The translations under genes and the position numbers were made by a program. Below the pieces are notes generated by a model. It saw only the letters and a program-made list of their open reading frames with translations, was not told the origin of the DNA and searched no databases. A stretch of DNA of 64,000 nt from an uncultured Nioella sp. Its GTDB lineage: Bacteria; Pseudomonadota; Alphaproteobacteria; Rhodobacterales; Rhodobacteraceae. Of this stretch, positions 11,041-20,241 are shown one piece after another. Numbering within the stretch: the stretch's first letter is position 1; each line of letters starts with the position of its first letter. The stretch is taken from the NCBI GenBank assembly GCA_947495575.1, contig CANLZL010000004.1, forward strand, positions 62,001 to 126,000. Reading direction: 5' to 3'.

Positions 11041-11894
11041 GAATGATCCTGCTTACTTGCCTCACGATGCTGGCCTTTGCTTCTAATTCTCTCCTTAACC
11101 GGATGGCACTGGCCGGTGGCGAAATCGACGCTATATCCTTTGCGCTGATCCGGATCGCGTCTGGCACAGCGGTTCTGGTCCTCATCGTGCTTGTCGGACG
11201 TCGTGGGTTGCCGCTGTTCAAACCGGGGCGCGTCTTGGGGGCTGTGTCGCTGACGGCGTATCTTTTTGGATTTTCCATTGCCTATAACGGACTCGATGCT
11301 GGGATCGGTGCATTGATCCTGTTTGGCCTGACCCAGATCGTAATGTTCGCAGGCGGCGCCATAGCGGGAGAAGCCGTTTCTCGACAAAAACTGGTTGGGG
11401 CCGGTCTGGCCTTTGGCGGGTTGGTCTGGTTGCTTTGGCCAGCAGGTGACGTGCAGATTCCGGCGCTTTGGGCCAGTTTTATGATAGTGGCTGGCATCGC
11501 CTGGGGTCTTTATTCTTTGGCCGGGCGTGGCGCCGGCGATCCTTTGGCTGTTACAGCTGCGAATTTCCTGCTGGCCACGCCGTTATGCTTTGTCATTCCG
11601 ATGTTCCTGCCGGTGCAGCTGGATCCAATGCCGATTTCGAACTTCGGAATCAGCCTGGCGGTGATTTCGGGCGCGATCACGTCGGGCCTTGGATACGCCT
11701 TATGGTATACGGTCCTGCCGCGCATTGGGTCAGCTGCGGGTGGGTTGGTTCAGTTGTCGGTTCCCGTCATTGCCATACTCGGCGGCGTTGTGTTTCTAAA
11801 TGAGGCAGTCAGCCTGCGATTGATCGGTGCCGCCATCGTTGTTTTGGGCGGGATCGCCTATGGGCTCATCGGGCAGAGGCAGCGGCGGTCCTAG
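11037..11894 (+). CDS. EamA/DMT-family transporter
   Basis: A 285-residue inner-membrane protein with ten predicted helices in two EamA repeats, each ending in a glycine-rich helix ([12 protein letters not shown] and [10 protein letters not shown]). Its ATG overlaps the phnM stop as ATGA, so the two are translationally coupled. A plausible role is movement of the phnM-related metabolite or a phosphonate breakdown product, but this rests on context only. Confidence 0.85.
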   Translation: MRMILLTCLTMLAFASNSLLNRMALAGGEIDAISFALIRIASGTAVLVLIVLVGRRGLPLFKPGRVLGAVSLTAYLFGFSIAYNGLDAGIGALILFGLTQIVMFAGGAIAGEAVSRQKLVGAGLAFGGLVWLLWPAGDVQIPALWASFMIVAGIAWGLYSLAGRGAGDPLAVTAANFLLATPLCFVIPMFLPVQLDPMPISNFGISLAVISGAITSGLGYALWYTVLPRIGSAAGGLVQLSVPVIAILGGVVFLNEAVSLRLIGAAIVVLGGIAYGLIGQRQRRS

Positions 11895-11953
11895 CCGGGT
11901 GCCGTGGCGTTAAGGGGACTTGGCTTGACGCGGATCGTGCTTACGTAAGCCCA

Positions 11954-12682
11954 ATGTTGAAACACGCGTTCACAGCTCTTTTCCTATGCACGATTGGCTT
12001 GCCTGCGCAGGCTGATTGCGTGGTGTTGCTGCATGGGCTGGCTCGAAGCGCCGGGTCGCTTTGGGTTATGGAGGAGATGTTAGAACACGCAGGTTACCGT
12101 GTGATCAGTGTTGATTACCCGTCAACCGAGGCGGCAATCGGACCGCTGGCCGAGGCCGCAGTTTCCGCCGGTTTTAATGCCTGCGAAGGCGATCGTACCC
12201 ATTTCGTGACCCACTCGATGGGGGGCATTCTGGTACGGGCATATTTGCAGAATGATACGCCCGACACCCTTGGGCGTGTTGTGATGCTGGCCCCACCCAA
12301 TCAGGGGTCACAACTGGTCGACCAATTCGCCGAATACGATCCGTTTGAGTGGATACATGGACCCGCTGGTCTTCAACTGGGTACCGAAGAAAGCAGCCTG
12401 CCAAACAGTTTGCCACCCGTGACCTTTGAATTGGGTGTCGTTGCAGGAACGTCTTCGGTGAACCCCATCACGTCAGCGCTGATCGAAGGACCGGATGATG
12501 GGAAAGTTTCGGTCGAGGCCACCAGGGTCGAGGGTATGGCCGATTTCATTGCCCTGCCAGTTAGCCATACTTTCATGATGAATAGCCCGGTGGTCGTGGC
12601 ACAAGTATTGGCGTTTTTGGACACTGGGCAATTCGACGACGCGCTGGGCTTCCGCGAGGCTGTGGAAAGTCTTTGGCCCTGA
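11954..12682 (+). CDS. Secreted alpha/beta-hydrolase, lipase/PGAP1-like
   Basis: A 242-residue protein with a signal peptide (cleavage likely after P-A-Q-A, residue 20). The mature part starts [12 protein letters not shown], the strand and oxyanion turn of lipase-like hydrolases. The nucleophile elbow is H-S-M-G-G near residue 89, with Ser as nucleophile. A likely catalytic His is in V-S-H-T-F near residue 200. The substrate is probably an ester or lipid in the periplasm. It has its own gap from the transporter upstream and converges with purK. Confidence 0.8.
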   Translation: MLKHAFTALFLCTIGLPAQADCVVLLHGLARSAGSLWVMEEMLEHAGYRVISVDYPSTEAAIGPLAEAAVSAGFNACEGDRTHFVTHSMGGILVRAYLQNDTPDTLGRVVMLAPPNQGSQLVDQFAEYDPFEWIHGPAGLQLGTEESSLPNSLPPVTFELGVVAGTSSVNPITSALIEGPDDGKVSVEATRVEGMADFIALPVSHTFMMNSPVVVAQVLAFLDTGQFDDALGFREAVESLWP

Positions 12683-12703
12683 TCACAAGCGAGGCATTCG
12701 CGG

Positions 12704-13768
12704 TCAGGATGTGACCGTGTTCACATGCCCCATTTTACGACCCTCGCGTACTTCCGCCTTGCCATAAAGATGAACCTGAGTGCCCGATTTCTGCGCCAGC
12801 TCAACCGCGCGATTGATGTCTTTTCCGATCAGGTTTTCCATCACAACATCCGCGTGGCGTTTGCCATCGCCAAGCGGCCAACCGGTCACGGCGCGGATAT
12901 GCTGCTCAAACTGATCAACCGCGCATCCGGCCTGTGTCCAATGCCCGGAATTGTGGACGCGCGGCGCAATCTCGTTCACCACGAGGCCTGCGCGCGTCAC
13001 GAAAAGTTCGACGCCCATGACACCGACATATTCCAGTGCGTTTAGGATACGCGACGCCAGCAACACCGCATCGGTTCGGATCGAACCCGGAACTGAGGCC
13101 GGGACCGTTGTTGTATCCAGTATTCCGTTCTTGTGGACATTCTCGCCGGGGTCATAGCAAGAGACCGACCCATCCAGGCCTCGCGCGGCAATCACGGAAA
13201 TCTCGCATTGGAAATCGACGAAACCTTCCAAAATTGCGGGGGCACCCTGTAATGAGGCCAAAGCTTCGGCTGCGTCGCCCGGCTCCATGATCCGGGCCTG
13301 CCCCTTACCGTCATAACCAAATCGCCGGGTCTTCAGGATCGCTGGTGATCCGATTTTTTCGAGGGCTGCGGCCAAGTCTTCGGCCGTGTCCACAGCGGCA
13401 AAGGGTGCCGTTGTCAGCCCGATTTCGCTCAGAAAGCTCTTTTCAACAAGCCGGTCCTGACTGGCCTCAAGTGCGCGTCGCGAGGGATAAAGCGGCGTGC
13501 TTTGAGATAGGACGTCCAGCGCGTCAGCAGGGATGTTTTCAAACTCAAATGTGATGACATCGACCGAAGTCGCGAATTTTGCCAATGAGTCCAGATCATC
13601 ATAGGGCGCTTGCGTGACCTTTGCCGCGACGTCGCCCGCAGGGGCTGCACCCGGCTCAAAAATATGAGTGCGATAGCCAAGACGAGATGCAGCCACTGAT
13701 AGCATGCGGCCCAACTGACCGCCGCCCAAGATCCCGATAGTGGCCCCGGGGGGCAGCGGCTTAGTCAT
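12704..13768 (-). CDS. purK: 5-(carboxyamino)imidazole ribonucleotide synthase
   Basis: A 354-residue ATP-grasp enzyme of purine biosynthesis. It converts AIR, bicarbonate and ATP to N5-CAIR in the cytoplasm. The N-terminus [13 protein letters not shown] and F-E-F-E-N-I-P are PurK signatures, and the C-terminal part has [14 protein letters not shown]. The ATG at 13768 overlaps the end of purE by 8 nt and gives the standard length; the longer open frame reaches back into purE and is not used. The purE-purK order is a classic operon, since PurE uses the PurK product. Confidence 0.95.
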   Translation of the reverse strand: MTKPLPPGATIGILGGGQLGRMLSVAASRLGYRTHIFEPGAAPAGDVAAKVTQAPYDDLDSLAKFATSVDVITFEFENIPADALDVLSQSTPLYPSRRALEASQDRLVEKSFLSEIGLTTAPFAAVDTAEDLAAALEKIGSPAILKTRRFGYDGKGQARIMEPGDAAEALASLQGAPAILEGFVDFQCEISVIAARGLDGSVSCYDPGENVHKNGILDTTTVPASVPGSIRTDAVLLASRILNALEYVGVMGVELFVTRAGLVVNEIAPRVHNSGHWTQAGCAVDQFEQHIRAVTGWPLGDGKRHADVVMENLIGKDINRAVELAQKSGTQVHLYGKAEVREGRKMGHVNTVTS

Positions 13769-14249
13769 CCGTCGGCTCCTCTGCAATCGAAGCAGAAAGT
13801 GCGTCACGCCATGCATCCAACCGCGCCGCCAAGTCCGGATCTGATACTGCAAGAATAGCCGCTGCCATCAGGCCAGCGTTTTTCGCTCCTGCCGCGCCAA
13901 TGGCCATGGTTGCGACAGGAAAGCCGCGCGGCATTTGCAGGATAGAATAAAGGCTGTCGACGCCAGAAAGCGCCTTGGTCTGAACTGGGACGCCAATCAC
14001 CGGCACCCGGGTTTTCGAGGCCATCATTCCCGGCAGGTGGGCCGCGCCGCCCGCACCGGCGATAATGACCTTCAATCCACGGTCGACGGCTGTTTTGCCA
14101 TAGCTCCACAGCCGGTCAGGGGTTCGGTGGGCGGAAACGATCTTAGCCTCGAAAGGCACATCCAGTTCCTGCAATACGTCAGCTGCTTCTTTCATCGTGG
14201 GCCAATCCGATTGGCTGCCCATGATGATACCGACCTCTACCTTTGCCAT
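13761..14249 (-). CDS. purE: N5-carboxyaminoimidazole ribonucleotide mutase
   Basis: A 162-residue class I PurE that converts N5-CAIR to CAIR. Signatures are [13 protein letters not shown] at the N-terminus, S-A-H-R-T-P near residue 40 and the [11 protein letters not shown] loop near residue 66. It overlaps purK by 8 nt. An upstream gap separates it from the DUF465 gene, so the purEK promoter probably lies at 14250-14307. Confidence 0.96.
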   Translation of the reverse strand: MAKVEVGIIMGSQSDWPTMKEAADVLQELDVPFEAKIVSAHRTPDRLWSYGKTAVDRGLKVIIAGAGGAAHLPGMMASKTRVPVIGVPVQTKALSGVDSLYSILQMPRGFPVATMAIGAAGAKNAGLMAAAILAVSDPDLAARLDAWRDALSASIAEEPTDD

Positions 14250-14307
14250 TGCGGTGTTATCCCTCTGCCTGCATTCAGGAAGCGCGCACTATAGGCAAAC
14301 CGGCGGG

Positions 14308-14526
14308 CTACGCAATGATATCGGGGGTCAACTCGTCCTCGATTTTCGCGATCCTGTCCTTCAGAGCCAATTTTTGCTTTTTCAGACGCCGCAGGGTCAG
14401 CTGATCGGGGCGTGTATGCTCTTCCAATGCCGAAATCGCCTCATCCAAATCGCGGTGTTCGCGTGCAAGTACCCCAAGTTTGACGCGCAGAACATCTTCG
14501 TGGCTCATCTCTGGCGGGGTGTTCAT
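14308..14526 (-). CDS. YdcH-like DUF465 protein
   Basis: A 72-residue, charged, almost wholly helical protein. The L-A-R-E-H-R-D-L-D-E-A-I segment and the L-R-R-L-K-K-Q-K-L-A-L-K-D-R-I basic helix are the DUF465/YdcH pattern. Predicted to be a short antiparallel coiled coil in the cytoplasm, function unknown. It lies upstream of purE on the same strand. Confidence 0.85.
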   Translation of the reverse strand: MNTPPEMSHEDVLRVKLGVLAREHRDLDEAISALEEHTRPDQLTLRRLKKQKLALKDRIAKIEDELTPDIIA

Positions 14527-14702
14527 CGTGATACGAACCTATGGTTGAATCGGGCAACTTTGCGGACGGTTAAGATAGCCGAATTGTTCCTTTAGGCAAA
14601 GCACTTGCGTGGCTTGCATCCGAACCAATCCATCCCCATATTTCTACGGTGGCCGCCGAAATGGGGCCAGATCGCAGATCGCTTATCCAAAGGATGTGCC
14701 AG

Positions 14703-15119
14703 ATGACAAAACTGACGCTTGGGTCGCACCCCTTCTTGCTGGGATTTGACCAATTGGAACGCCTTGTTGAACGGACCGCCAAGACCGGAAACGAAGGCTA
14801 TCCTCCATATAACATTGAACAAAAGGACGAAAACGCTTACCGGATCACCCTGGCTGTAGCCGGTTTTGCCGAGGCTGATTTGTCGATTACGGTCGAAGAA
14901 CGGCAACTCGTTATCCGTGGGCGCCAAACCGACGATGGCGATGGCCGAGTCTTTTTGCACCGGGGAATCGCAGCACGGCAGTTTCAGCGGTCTTTCGTTT
15001 TGGCTGATGGTGTCGACGTCGAAGGCGCGACGATTGAACACGGATTGCTGCATGTGGATTTGCGACGCTCTGCGCCGGAAAATGTTGTGCAGACCATTCA
15101 GATCAAATCGGGGGACTGA
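14703..15119 (+). CDS. Hsp20-family small heat-shock protein
   Basis: A 138-residue protein with an alpha-crystallin domain from about residue 35. The N-terminal F-L-L-G-F-D-Q-L-E and P-P-Y-N-I-E resemble IbpA-type proteins of alphaproteobacteria. Family hallmarks are V-A-G-F-A-E-A-D-L, L-V-I-R-G-R and the R-x-F-x-R-S-F-V-L box, then the G-L-L-H-V-D-L strand. It binds unfolded proteins as an ATP-independent holdase. The ATG at 14703 follows an AAAGGA site. A DUF1150 gene starts 4 nt after its stop, a pairing common in this order. Confidence 0.92.
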   Translation: MTKLTLGSHPFLLGFDQLERLVERTAKTGNEGYPPYNIEQKDENAYRITLAVAGFAEADLSITVEERQLVIRGRQTDDGDGRVFLHRGIAARQFQRSFVLADGVDVEGATIEHGLLHVDLRRSAPENVVQTIQIKSGD

Positions 15120-15123
15120 AAAG

Positions 15124-15354
15124 ATGACCCACGAAGCTTTTACAACACCCCAGGAACGGCCAATCGTCTATGTGCGCAAAGTACAGGTTGACGAATTGCC
15201 AGATGATTTGCGTGCGCAAGCCAGCGGTGCCGGACTGAAAGAGCTTTACGCGATCGGCAGTGAGGCAGGCGAACAACTGGCCTTGGTCAAGGATCGCGAG
15301 ATGGCCTTCATCGTTGCGCGGCAACATGACTACGTGCCGGTGAGTGCGCACTAG
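15124..15354 (+). CDS. DUF1150 family protein
   Basis: A 76-residue protein: V-Y-V-R-K-V in the first third, a D-E-L-P-D-D-L-R acidic turn, and A-L-V-K-D-R-E-M-A-F-I-V-A-R-Q-H near the end. This matches the DUF1150 family, usually encoded directly after hsp20 in Rhodobacterales. A ribosome site (GAAAAG) overlaps the Hsp20 stop region, so coupling is likely. Function unknown; co-regulation with protein-stress genes is the only clue. Confidence 0.85.
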   Translation: MTHEAFTTPQERPIVYVRKVQVDELPDDLRAQASGAGLKELYAIGSEAGEQLALVKDREMAFIVARQHDYVPVSAH

Positions 15355-15377
15355 GCGACGGCTGTACGTATTAACAA

Positions 15378-15410
15378 AAACGGCGCCTTGTTCTGGCGCC
15401 GTTTCTTTTT
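15378..15410 (+). terminator. Bidirectional Rho-independent terminator
   Basis: A 10-bp stem AAACGGCGCC / GGCGCCGTTT has T-rich tails on both strands. It ends the hsp20-DUF1150 transcript and the convergent barrel-protein gene. Confidence 0.92.
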
Positions 15411-15426
15411 TGGATCGGTATCGTGA

Positions 15427-16110
15427 TCAGAGCGGTAGGGTCAGGCGAACAAAGGCTGACAAACCGCTGTCACGGATGCTACCGAAATCAAACGCCCTGT
15501 AACTCAGACCCGGTGACAGAATAACACCCCCCGCAAGCGGAATGGACATATAGGCATCAGCGCGGCCATACATCCCATCTGCGTCATCCTGAAAACTGCC
15601 TCCGAAGCCGTCTACAGATGCCCAACCATATCCAACATTCAGTGCCGCCCCAAAGGTTGGAACCGCAACAGAACTGCTGCTGTATCCGCCGCCAAGAGGT
15701 GTCTCATACCCAAAGCCAAAAAAGATGCCGGTAAAGGTCGAATCCCCGTAGGTTGAAAATACCGCTCCTCCGGATTGGCGGAACGCATCGACGTCATTTC
15801 TTTCATGTTCTACGCCAAAGGAATAAAGGAAACTTGGCACAGAAGATGACGAGGTGCCGGTCGTCGACAACCATGTTGCCATTAAAAGCAGGCCGATCGA
15901 ATTGCCGATCAGAATGTCTTCCCGGCCACCGAAGCCTTGGATATCACGACCATCATCGGTGATAGAGGACCCAAACCCGAGTGTAAGGCGATTTGGCCCG
16001 CCAAGACCGCTGCTATATCCACTGAAAGGCCAGCTCTGCGCCTGGGCTGGCATTGCCAGCAGCATCGCCAAGGCTGATCCCGTTATGATTGACCGAATTC
16101 TTCTAAACAT
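15427..16110 (-). CDS. Exported hypothetical protein, probable outer-membrane beta-barrel
   Basis: A 227-residue protein with a signal peptide ending A-M-P-A-Q-A. The mature region is rich in Gly, Ser and Phe with alternating strands, and ends L-S-A-F-V-R-L-T-L-P-L. This is typical of small barrels, although the last residue is Leu rather than Phe. The start at 16110 is preceded by a strong GGGGGA site; upstream in-frame codons do not add a signal. No named family was recognised. Confidence 0.65.
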   Translation of the reverse strand: MFRRIRSIITGSALAMLLAMPAQAQSWPFSGYSSGLGGPNRLTLGFGSSITDDGRDIQGFGGREDILIGNSIGLLLMATWLSTTGTSSSSVPSFLYSFGVEHERNDVDAFRQSGGAVFSTYGDSTFTGIFFGFGYETPLGGGYSSSSVAVPTFGAALNVGYGWASVDGFGGSFQDDADGMYGRADAYMSIPLAGGVILSPGLSYRAFDFGSIRDSGLSAFVRLTLPL

Positions 16111-16307
16111 GTCATCCCCCAATAACCCGTTTCCTGAAGATAATGGTCGTGCTTTTTCACGATTCTGGCAACACGACCCGCTGACTGGCCCAAAAAACTG
16201 TTGCACCAAAGCATGATGACGACAAAAAAAGCTTTGAGGTCAAATCGTTCAGACGAAGCATGACTGCTTCGCAATTGATGGCCGATACGGCCCGAAGGAG
16301 AAAACCC

Positions 16308-16766
16308 ATGCCAATGCCGTGGACGTATCGCCATGCCAGCCGAGAATTTCGTGCCTTTCTGGATGATGCCAAGGATCGGATGGACCTTCAGTCGGACAAT
16401 TCGACCTATACCGCCGTAGATGCGGTTTTCCAGGTCTTTCGAAAGCGATTGACTGCACAACAAGGCCTCGATTTTGCGTCTATTCTTCCGTCTGTGTTGC
16501 GCGCAATCTTCGTTAAGGATTGGGTGGTTGCGGAGCCTCCTTTGCCTTTTGCGGCCCGAAAGGACCTGACAGACGAAGCCAAGCAAGTGCGCCCCCACCA
16601 TAATCTCACCCCGGATAATGCGATTGAGGCCACAGCCTGGGCTTTGCGGCGGCTGATCAATCCCCGGGAGTTTGATGCGGTTCTTGCCAAATTGCCTGAC
16701 GAAGCGCGCGCGTTTTGGGATGTCGACGTCGATGACACGGCGGAGCTTGAGCAGCGTATCATCTAA
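16308..16766 (+). CDS. DUF2267 domain protein
   Basis: A 152-residue soluble protein made of two related helical halves. The second repeats the W-A-L-R-R-L-x-x-x-x-E-F-D-A-V-L-A-K-L-P-D-E-A-R-A-F-W pattern of DUF2267. Families with this domain are small, acidic-to-neutral helical proteins of unknown function. AAGGAG lies 7 nt before the ATG at 16308, which is therefore preferred over an in-frame start at 16260. Confidence 0.8.
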   Translation: MPMPWTYRHASREFRAFLDDAKDRMDLQSDNSTYTAVDAVFQVFRKRLTAQQGLDFASILPSVLRAIFVKDWVVAEPPLPFAARKDLTDEAKQVRPHHNLTPDNAIEATAWALRRLINPREFDAVLAKLPDEARAFWDVDVDDTAELEQRII

Positions 16767-16771
16767 AGGAA

Positions 16772-16797
16772 AAGCCCGCAGTTTTAACCGCGGGCTT
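16772..16797. terminator. Hairpin between convergent genes (likely terminator)
   Basis: AAGCCCGC / GCGGGCTT form an 8-bp stem with a T-rich flank on both strands. It sits between the DUF2267 gene and the convergent sat-cysC gene and can serve both. Confidence 0.7.
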
Positions 16798-16819
16798 TCG
16801 CTCTGGTTTTGATTGGTTC

Positions 16820-18895
16820 TTAGGCGGCAATCAGGCCCATGGACTCAAGCTTGAGCAATACTTGCTGAGCACAATAGTCAACATCCATACCTTCGGTATC
16901 GACGACCAATTCGGCAGTTTCAGGCGCTTCATAGGGATCGGAAATGCCGGTGAATTCTTTGATCTTCCCTTCACGGGCCAATTGGTACAGCCCTTTACGG
17001 TCACGTCGTTCGCATTCCTCAAGAGACGTGGCAACGTGGACCTCAACGAATGCACCAAAATCTTCGATCATTTCACGAACCGCACGACGTGTTGTCGTAT
17101 AGGGAGCGATTGGCGCGCAGATGGCGATACCGCCATTTTTGGTGATCTCAGACGCAACATAGCCAATTCGGCGAATGTTGATATCGCGGTGCTCTTTCGA
17201 GAAACCAAGTTCGGAGGAAAGGTGTTTCCGCACAACGTCACCATCCAGGAGAGTGACGGGACGACCACCTTGTTCCATCAGCTTTACCATCATCGCATTG
17301 GCAATGGTGGATTTGCCCGAACCGGACAGGCCGGTAAAGAATACGGTAAAGCCCTGTTTGGAGCGTGGCGGCTTGGTACGGCGCAGTTCTTGAACCACTT
17401 CCGGGAAGGAGAACCATTCTGGGATCTCAAGGCCTTCGGCCAGGCGGCGGCGCAATTCCGTGCCCGAGATGTTCAGAATCGTGACGTTGTCACGGTCGGC
17501 GATCTCGTCATTGGGCTCATATTGGGCGCGTTCTTGCACGTATACCATGTGTTTGAAGTCGACCATTTCGATGCCCATTTCTTCTTGATGGGTGCGAAAC
17601 AGGTCTTGTGCGTCATATGCGCCGTAGAAATCCTCGCCGGCAGAGTTTTTGCCAGGGCCTGCGTGGTCACGGCCGACGATAAAGTGGGTGCATCCATGGT
17701 TCTTGCGGATCAGGCCGTGCCATACGGCTTCACGCGGGCCAGCCATACGCATGGCAAGGTTCAGAAGGGACATGGTTGTCGTCGAGGAAGGATATTTGTC
17801 CAGAACCGCCTCGTAGCAGCGAACGCGCGTAAAATGGTCCACATCGCCGGGCTTGGTCAGACCCACGACAGGGTGAATCAGCAGGTTGGCCTGTGCCTCT
17901 TTCGCGGCCCGGAAGGTCAACTCCTGGTGGGCGCGGTGTAGCGGGTTGCGCGTCTGAAAGGCGACAACCTTGCGCCAGCCCAGTTTACGGAAATAGGCGC
18001 GCAATTCGTTTGGTGTGTCACGGCGGGCCCGGAAGTCATAATGGTTTGGCGCCTGGATACCCGTGACGGCACCGCCGAGGTAAACAGGACCCGCCACGTT
18101 GTGGAGGTAGTTTACAGCCGGGTGGGCAATGTCGTCGGCCCCAAAGACCATCTCGGCCTCGCGTGACTTATTCGGTACATATTTGTCGCCGATCGACAGG
18201 ATGGCCAGAATGACGCCTTCCTGATCGCGCAGGGCGATGTCTTGGCCGGGTTCGATCTTGTCGGCGAAATCCTGGCTTACATCCAGCGTGATTGGCATCG
18301 GCCAAAGCGTACCGTCGGCAAGGCGCATGTTTTCCACAACGCCTTCATAATCTTCCTGCCCCAGGAACCCTTTTAGCGGGTTAAAGCCGCCATTCATCAA
18401 GAGCTCCAGATCGCAGATTTGGCGAGGCGTCAAATCCCAGCTGACAAGTTCAGCGGCTTCGCGCTTCAGTTTTTCCGCGCTGTCGGCCGAAACGTAGAGC
18501 TCCGTAATTGGGGCATGTCGGTTGTTCATAATTTGGGTCCTGTTTATTTGAGAAAGAAGATTGCTGGCAGAGCCGGTCAGCTCTGCATGCAACGCGTCAT
18601 ATTCAGCCAGTTTGCTGGCGAGAAATCTGTCAGTCAGGCGGGCCTTTTCCGCGGCCCCCCTGGCGGTCAGCGCGTAGCCCACGCGCTGTCGTTTATCTGT
18701 GCTATCGCGGTCCGTCAGTTGAACGAACCCGGCCTCAGTGGCCAATCGCAGCTGCCCGTTGAGGCGGCCAAGGCTCACACCAACGGCTTCTGCCGTGACC
18801 CGCTGCGAAGCATCGGGGGCCTTGTCCAGCTGACGCAAAATGCGGAACAGAAGTGCCTCATCTGCTGTCAATAGATTGTCTGGGCCAGTTGTCAT
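16820..18895 (-). CDS. cysC: MarR-like (EPS-associated) HTH domain fused in frame to sulfate adenylyltransferase / APS kinase
   Basis: A continuous 691-codon frame with three parts. Residues about 1-115 form a winged-helix domain of the EPS-associated MarR type: S-L-G-R-L-N-G recognition helix, a wing with D-K-R-Q-R-V-G-Y, then T-A-R-G-A-A-E-K-A-R-L-T-D-R-F-L and a K-L-A-E-Y helix. Residues from about 123 hold ATP sulfurylase, with Q-T-R-N-P-L-H-R-A-H and G-R-D-H-A-G-P-G. The last 175 are APS kinase with P-loop G-L-S-G-S-G-K-S-T. The enzyme half makes PAPS from sulfate. An internal ATG at 18529 (residue 123), preceded by AGGA, would give a normal 569-residue Sat-CysC. So the gene could make a fusion, the enzyme alone, or both. 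Start 18895 is chosen over a TTG at 18946. Confidence 0.88.
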   Translation of the reverse strand: MTTGPDNLLTADEALLFRILRQLDKAPDASQRVTAEAVGVSLGRLNGQLRLATEAGFVQLTDRDSTDKRQRVGYALTARGAAEKARLTDRFLASKLAEYDALHAELTGSASNLLSQINRTQIMNNRHAPITELYVSADSAEKLKREAAELVSWDLTPRQICDLELLMNGGFNPLKGFLGQEDYEGVVENMRLADGTLWPMPITLDVSQDFADKIEPGQDIALRDQEGVILAILSIGDKYVPNKSREAEMVFGADDIAHPAVNYLHNVAGPVYLGGAVTGIQAPNHYDFRARRDTPNELRAYFRKLGWRKVVAFQTRNPLHRAHQELTFRAAKEAQANLLIHPVVGLTKPGDVDHFTRVRCYEAVLDKYPSSTTTMSLLNLAMRMAGPREAVWHGLIRKNHGCTHFIVGRDHAGPGKNSAGEDFYGAYDAQDLFRTHQEEMGIEMVDFKHMVYVQERAQYEPNDEIADRDNVTILNISGTELRRRLAEGLEIPEWFSFPEVVQELRRTKPPRSKQGFTVFFTGLSGSGKSTIANAMMVKLMEQGGRPVTLLDGDVVRKHLSSELGFSKEHRDINIRRIGYVASEITKNGGIAICAPIAPYTTTRRAVREMIEDFGAFVEVHVATSLEECERRDRKGLYQLAREGKIKEFTGISDPYEAPETAELVVDTEGMDVDYCAQQVLLKLESMGLIAA

Positions 18896-18909
18896 GATCG
18901 ACTCTACGG

Positions 18910-18975
18910 TTTGTTCACGCGTGAACGCATCGCATATTTCGATCAATTTGCAAAGTATGTTTTTTGGTGAACAAA
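18910..18975 (-). promoter_or_regulatory. Candidate operator region upstream of the MarR-Sat-CysC gene
   Basis: A perfect 14-bp palindrome GTTCACGCGTGAAC spans 18913-18926, centred 25 nt before the start codon at 18895. A further half-site GTGAACAAA at 18967-18975 is the exact inverse of TTTGTTCAC at 18910-18918. The layout suits a homodimeric winged-helix repressor, possibly the one encoded by the adjacent gene. No DNA-binding data are implied. Confidence 0.55.
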
Positions 18976-19005
18976 GATTTCAGATCCCTGTGTTCCCAAC
19001 ACAAC

Positions 19006-19041
19006 AAAAGCGCCCTCAGAGAGACTCTGAAGACGCTTTGA
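19006..19041 (-). terminator. Probable terminator after trxB
   Basis: An imperfect stem (AAGCG...TTCAGAG / CTCTGAG...CGCTT) ends in a short T-run on the minus strand, 28 nt after the trxB stop. Confidence 0.6.
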
Positions 19042-19068
19042 TAGGCAAATCCAAAACTGAATTACGAG

Positions 19069-20013
19069 CTAGCCCTCTTGTTCTGCAAGAAACTTCTCGG
19101 CGTCTAACGCGGCCATGCAGCCCATTCCGGCGCTGGTTACGGCCTGGCGATATATGTGGTCGGTCAAATCACCGGCCGCAAAAACGCCGGGAATGGACGT
19201 CCGTGTAGATCCCGGTTCGACTTTTACATACCCGCCATTATGCGTTTCTAACGTGTCTTTCACCAACTCGCTCGCCGGCGCGTGACCAATGGCGATGAAA
19301 ACACCCTTGCATGGGATTTCTGTGATCTCGTCCGTTTTCACATTGCGCACACGGACGGCTTCAACGCCTTTTGGGTTGTCAGTGCCGACAACCTCTTCAA
19401 GAGTGTTGAACCACATTGTCTCAATTTTTGGGTTTTTAAACAGGCGATCCTGAAGGATTTTTTCGGCCCTAAGTTCATCCCGGCGGTGAATCAGCGTTAC
19501 CTTGGACGCGAAATTCGTCAGAAACAGCGCCTCTTCGACAGCCGTGTTGCCGCCGCCGACAACAACAATTTCCTGTCCACGATAGAAAAATCCGTCGCAG
19601 GTCGCACAGGCCGAAACGCCAAAGCCCTTGAAGGCCTCTTCCGTCTCAAGCCCGAGCCACTTTGCACGGGCGCCCGTGCAAAGGATGACGGCATCGGCGG
19701 TGTAGGTTGTGCCGCTATCGCCTTTGGCCACGAACGGACGGCTGCTTGTGTCCAGCTCTGTGATGATATCACCAACAATGTCACAACCCATCGCCGCAGC
19801 ATGCTCTTGCATTTTGATCATCAGATCAGGGCCTTGCACCTCGGTGAAGCCGGGGTAGTTTTCGACATCGGTGGTGGTTGTCAGCTGTCCGCCCGGCTCT
19901 ATCCCTTGTACAAGAATAGGCTCCAACATTGCGCGGCTGGCATAAACGCCTGCGGTGTACCCGGCTGGGCCGGAACCAATAATCAAAACGCGCGTGTGAC
20001 GGGTGTCGGACAT
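19069..20013 (-). CDS. trxB: Thioredoxin-disulfide reductase
   Basis: A 314-residue flavoenzyme that reduces thioredoxin with NADPH. Motifs: I-I-G-S-G-P-A-G-Y-T-A near residue 10 (FAD), G-V-S-A-C-A-T-C-D-G-F-F with the redox-active C-A-T-C near residue 135, V-V-G-G-G-N-T-A for NADPH, and G-V-F-A-A-G-D close to the end. The ATG at 20013 follows an AGAGGAAG site; the longer open frame lacks any support. It is divergent from an AsnC/Lrp regulator, as in several Rhodobacterales, so shared regulation through 20014-20241 is possible. Confidence 0.96.
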   Translation of the reverse strand: MSDTRHTRVLIIGSGPAGYTAGVYASRAMLEPILVQGIEPGGQLTTTTDVENYPGFTEVQGPDLMIKMQEHAAAMGCDIVGDIITELDTSSRPFVAKGDSGTTYTADAVILCTGARAKWLGLETEEAFKGFGVSACATCDGFFYRGQEIVVVGGGNTAVEEALFLTNFASKVTLIHRRDELRAEKILQDRLFKNPKIETMWFNTLEEVVGTDNPKGVEAVRVRNVKTDEITEIPCKGVFIAIGHAPASELVKDTLETHNGGYVKVEPGSTRTSIPGVFAAGDLTDHIYRQAVTSAGMGCMAALDAEKFLAEQEG

Positions 20014-20241
20014 CTGTCTTCCTCTTGGGGCAGCAATGGAGTGGGTGCCGACACGCAATGTGCAGGCCATAGCCATATAGAGAGCGGGGGAAGGCAAGAA
20101 AACCCCTTGTGGGTCATCGCAGGGTCTACCCTTGCAATCGCAGCCAAGCTATTCCATATCTTGCGCGATCTTGAAATAAAATTACGCAAATGCCCCTGTC
20201 TTGTGACAGGTTTGCAAACCTAACTGGGAGAACCCGCAACC

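Noticed and set aside
16862..17941. 359-codon frame antisense to sat-cysC
   Set aside because: Lies wholly inside a clear enzyme gene and shows low-complexity, non-protein-like composition.
19282..20223. 313-codon frame antisense to trxB
   Set aside because: Overlaps the whole of trxB, with no ribosome site.
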